From contig JALQPE010000891.1 in NCBI GenBank assembly GCA_030407315.1, forward strand, positions 1 through 21,450: DNA of 21,450 bases, written 5' to 3'. The position numbers were made by a program, and so were the translations under genes. Under the pieces are notes generated by a model. That model saw nothing but the letters and a program-made list of their open reading frames with translations. It did no database searches and was not told where the DNA came from. Below, piece by piece: positions 18,481 through 21,450 of this stretch (within the stretch, counting starts at the first letter, position 1; the number at the start of each line of letters is the position of its first letter). The DNA is from Asparagopsis taxiformis. Lineage: Eukaryota > Rhodophyta > Florideophyceae > Bonnemaisoniales > Bonnemaisoniaceae.

Positions 18481-20654
18481 TTAATATTCGACGGTGTGGA
18501 TGTGGTCCGTGAGGACGTCCTTCTCAGTCTTCAAGTAGATGTGGCCGCGCGTGGGCAGACCATAGACTAAATTCTGCTCCCACAGGAAGATCTCCTCACC
18601 TGAAGCCGACCCCGTAATGGTAAAGGTCACCGCGATCAACTAAGACGGAATAGGGTGGCACATAAAAGTGGTTAACGGGAACCTTCCACATGTCGGCGTC
18701 CGTATGGACCAGGCATACATGACTATAAGGTGCAGCTACTATAAAGAACCCATCGGATCCGCTCGACATCATGAAATAGGATGGGGATTGGGTAGGTCCG
18801 ACTCCTCAAAATTGGGATACTCAGAAGTCCGTGTGCCCATCCTGGTCCGCAGCCCCATCTGTTTTAAGAAGCAGCCGTAATCCTGTCTTCGGGAAAAAGA
18901 CAGGATCCTCACCCTCCATTCCCAACTTCAAGAAATCCGCACAAACACCAAGAGCAAGCTCTGCCACCAACTTGTTCCTGTACATATCCAAATTCCCCTC
19001 CTCCAGCTTGTCGCACAATTCACACCGCGGCAGGGGGAGTCGCCCACGACCACCATCTATGCGGTCCTTCGCAGCACCCACGTTGTGGATGAAATGCCAC
19101 GGCGAAGGATCAAAACCGGGCTTGGCGAAATCTGGGGGCTCGTCCTGTGGTTTCCTGTCTTCATAATCAGAATCAGACTGCTGGGAGGGTTTCTGTGGCT
19201 TTTCAACCTCCTCAACCAGCTGGAACTGTCGAGAAAAGTGACTGAAGAGGTCATGCGTCGCGCTACCAGCCGTGGACGACTGCAAGAGGCCTTCCACAAC
19301 AACCACCCCCATGTTGTCCAGCAACGCCGCTTCACCGCAAAGTACTATTCCACCACCGAGTCCTCAGCACCTGGCGATGCAGCTGCCAGGAATGCTGCCG
19401 CCTTTATTTCCGCCCGCACCGTCTCTACCGTCGTAATTTCCATGTAGTACTTCATCGGGCTACCAGACGCAATTGCGCTGGGGAGAACGGCGGCCACATT
19501 CTCATCGACGATACTGTCGGGAATAGGATTTTCATGGGCGTCGTCGAACTGGAGAATCGGCTCCCGAGAACGTCCTCTGGAAGCCGACTTGGATTTCTTT
19601 GACGACGACTTTGATGAAGTCTCACTGAGCTTCCTCTTTTAAAAGTACCAAATTTGGTAGAGGGCTCGGGCGTCGCAGAAGCGGTTTCCCAGTTGCGCTT
19701 CCCAAGGATGGAGCTTTTACCCGCATCCTTGGGTGCGCTCTCCAGCTCGACGACCTGAACAGGGCTCGCACCACCCGCCGTCGCTGTTCCACCACGACCG
19801 GAACGACTCTCTTTCAGGCAGGTACTCCTTTTGGGCATCACTTTCCCAGAAGTTTCCACTCCGGACGATGCAGACACGACAGGGGTAGTGGCAGAAACAG
19901 AGGCAGCCTCGGAATAGCTGGAAGAATCTAATTGAGGTGGTACTACCTAAATTGGATTCTTCAAAGGCAAAGGAATGGAGGATGAAGGGATGGTCAGGGA
20001 AATGGAAGGGGAAGGGTTGGCGGAATCATGACCACATGTGACTGGGAGCGCAGCATGTGGGATGTGTGGGTCCACCACGTAAAATTGTTTCCGCATTTAC
20101 ATGTCGCGGTAGCCAGTTACGCGCAGGAGCATTTTCCTGGCGTCCTTTCAAAACATAGACTTCCGATTGGGAAAGATGTTCTCAAACTTGGAGCCATTGG
20201 AGGGCCTTCCTTGGGATGTAAGTCCGCTCAGAACCCCTTCTTGGGCACCATCAGCGCAAAAACTTCGACAACGCGTGAGTGAATGTCGAAGCTCTTGCTC
20301 GGGTCACCCACGCTGGGAATGGAGCCATCCAGCATCCTCAACACATCCGAAACGTTCCAATACTCGGCCACCTCCTTCACGTACCCGAAGATTTCCAACA
20401 AACCAGCAATCCATTCCTGCCCAATGGTACCAACCGAGTTCGGTTTCAGCCCGGCCCACCAACGGCTACAAGTGTAGTACGCCGTCATCTCGAGGTTGAC
20501 ACAATTTTGGACGTCCGGAGCACCCCTAAACGATCCGTTGAACAAAAATTTCACCGTACACCCAGCCAGATTCTCCGTCGAAGAGAACTGCACGAACTCT
20601 GGCCTGTTCGGAATAGTTTTCTGCAGCCAAATCCGTTTTCAAGAATTGCTCCAT
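18481..20654 (-). pseudogene. Broken gene with a 2-oxoglutarate/Fe(II) oxygenase-like C-terminus
   Basis: Successive minus-strand frames form one degenerate protein of about 720 residues. The ATG at 20654 opens MEQFLKTDLA; a shift leads to EFVQFSSTENLAG and the 20593-20228 ORF (GQEWIAGLLEIFGYVKEVAEYW). Then comes FENIFPNRKSMF (with in-frame TGA and later TAA, TAG), a Ser/Pro linker, a Lys/Ser-rich stretch (SSKSSSKKSKSASRGRSR, about 19580) and GEAALLDNMGVVVVEG (19324 onward). Near the end are DQDGHTDF (His 18833-18835), RGDLYHYG (His 18617-18619) and TRGHIYL (Arg 18547-18549), terminating at TAA 18481. H-x-D...H...R is the metal and cosubstrate pattern of 2OG-Fe(II) oxygenases. The H-to-H spacing of about 72 residues fits; the H-to-R spacing of 23 is long. 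The N-terminal half is unrecognised. At least six single-base lesions or stops are present. Confidence 0.5.
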
Positions 20655-20847
20655 CGTTGCAGACTTCTTCAACCACTAGCCAACGACCTCTGATATTCAC
20701 TTTGCGAGGTTCAACTTGCACTTCAGACGAACTATACTGGGCAATATTGATGCATGTCTCGCTTGCTGAAGGAGATTTACTCTTTTCCGCTACTTCTCCG
20801 CTATAGTGCAGAATTATATTTCTCCGCCACTAAATTCAACCATTAAG
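20655..20847. other. Upstream region of the oxygenase-like gene
   Basis: It lies between the presumed start at 20654 and the dispersed repeat. It does not obviously match the 3084-3187 region upstream of the transposase. No promoter motif recognised. Confidence 0.4.
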
Positions 20848-21450
20848 AAACCTTTCCTGGCTTTCATTCGATCCAATGAACTGTTTCACCACAATGATTT
20901 TTCCTATGCTCATTACTTTATGCACAATGATTGCTATTTCATCCGGGCTCGACCTACTCAATATCGTTTTGCTATCTTGTATCGCATTCCCTAAACACCA
21001 TCCTGGCCAAGACGTATCCACTTCCGTTTGTTACGCAGTGATGCTCTAAGCACTAATACTGAATCTGATTTTCTCATGCACGTAGTTCCTACTCGTATAC
21101 TCTACCATATTCTCGGCCCTATTCACAAGGTGAAAACACGATGTCTCGTTGAATCGTACTCGTGTGATATCTTAAATTAGGATACATTTTTATATTGCAA
21201 TGCAGACTCACTGCTCGCTTGAAACATGAAAATTATAAAAATTCTTCGACACTGCTGTTTCCTAACCGCCACCATCCACGTGGCCCGCTTTGACTGCCTG
21301 CCAAGTGTACTCGGAGCATACAATGACGTTATCGATATATACCATCCAATCATCACTGGAAGCGCGGACTCCTCGTCCAGGAAAGTGCGCCATTTTTCTT
21401 ACTCTTCACCTCCGCCTGTCCTGTAGGCCCCCATATGCTAGTGTTTTTCC
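20848..21450. repeat. Long dispersed direct repeat, copy 2 (runs off the window)
   Basis: It matches 3188-3810 in the same orientation and still matches at the last base of the window, so its true end is unknown. Differences include an insertion near 20952 and a shorter CCGTTTGTTACGC near 21024. It lies upstream of the minus-strand oxygenase-like gene, as copy 1 lies upstream of the transposase. Confidence 0.85.

Overview
The window is nuclear-type eukaryotic DNA, rich in repeats and poor in intact genes. The evidence is a CACTA-like (Tnp2-type) transposase, a Ty3/Gypsy-type Gag with a CCHC zinc knuckle, a probable transportin-3-like nuclear import receptor, several satellite-like tandem arrays and long nested palindromes. 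There are no bacterial operons, Shine-Dalgarno sites or CRISPR arrays. The species cannot be named from the sequence; an alga, a fungus or another protist with a TE-rich genome would fit.

Layout: (1) 72-3083, minus strand: Tnp2-like transposase, long N-terminal ORF followed by frame-broken C-terminal segments. (2) 3188-3810: a roughly 620-bp repeat whose second copy, in the same orientation, closes the window (20848-21450). (3) 4046-4182: a long hairpin, followed by splice-like signals and a polyadenylation-like signal (4193-4617). (4) 4886-5340: thirteen 35-bp tandem units; these pass into loosely spaced ACTGTC palindromes (5480-5672). (5) 5691-8581: a compositionally distinct segment with a retrotransposon Gag on the minus strand, bounded by a 13-bp inverted repeat and then by ACTGTC palindrome arrays on both sides (right array 8605-8960). 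(6) 9785-12440, plus strand: degenerate transportin-3/importin-beta-like gene. (7) 13111-18185: a repeat complex of 74-bp, 49-bp and 172-bp tandems and three copies of a composite unit of about 1.07 kb, each carrying an array of 39-bp palindromes inside 25-bp inverted ends. (8) 18481-20654, minus strand: a frame-broken gene whose C-terminus looks like a 2-oxoglutarate/Fe(II) oxygenase, with a Lys/Ser-rich linker.

Most coding features are interrupted by single-base indels or stops. Either this is a graveyard of old elements and pseudogenes, or the assembly is unpolished. The two minus-strand genes at opposite ends (transposase and oxygenase-like) share the same upstream repeat. This suggests they belong to related mobile or duplicated units. 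The most unusual content is the palindrome system at 13111-18185: hairpins within hairpins, in which the arms of the outer inverted repeat differ between copies yet stay complementary in two of three.
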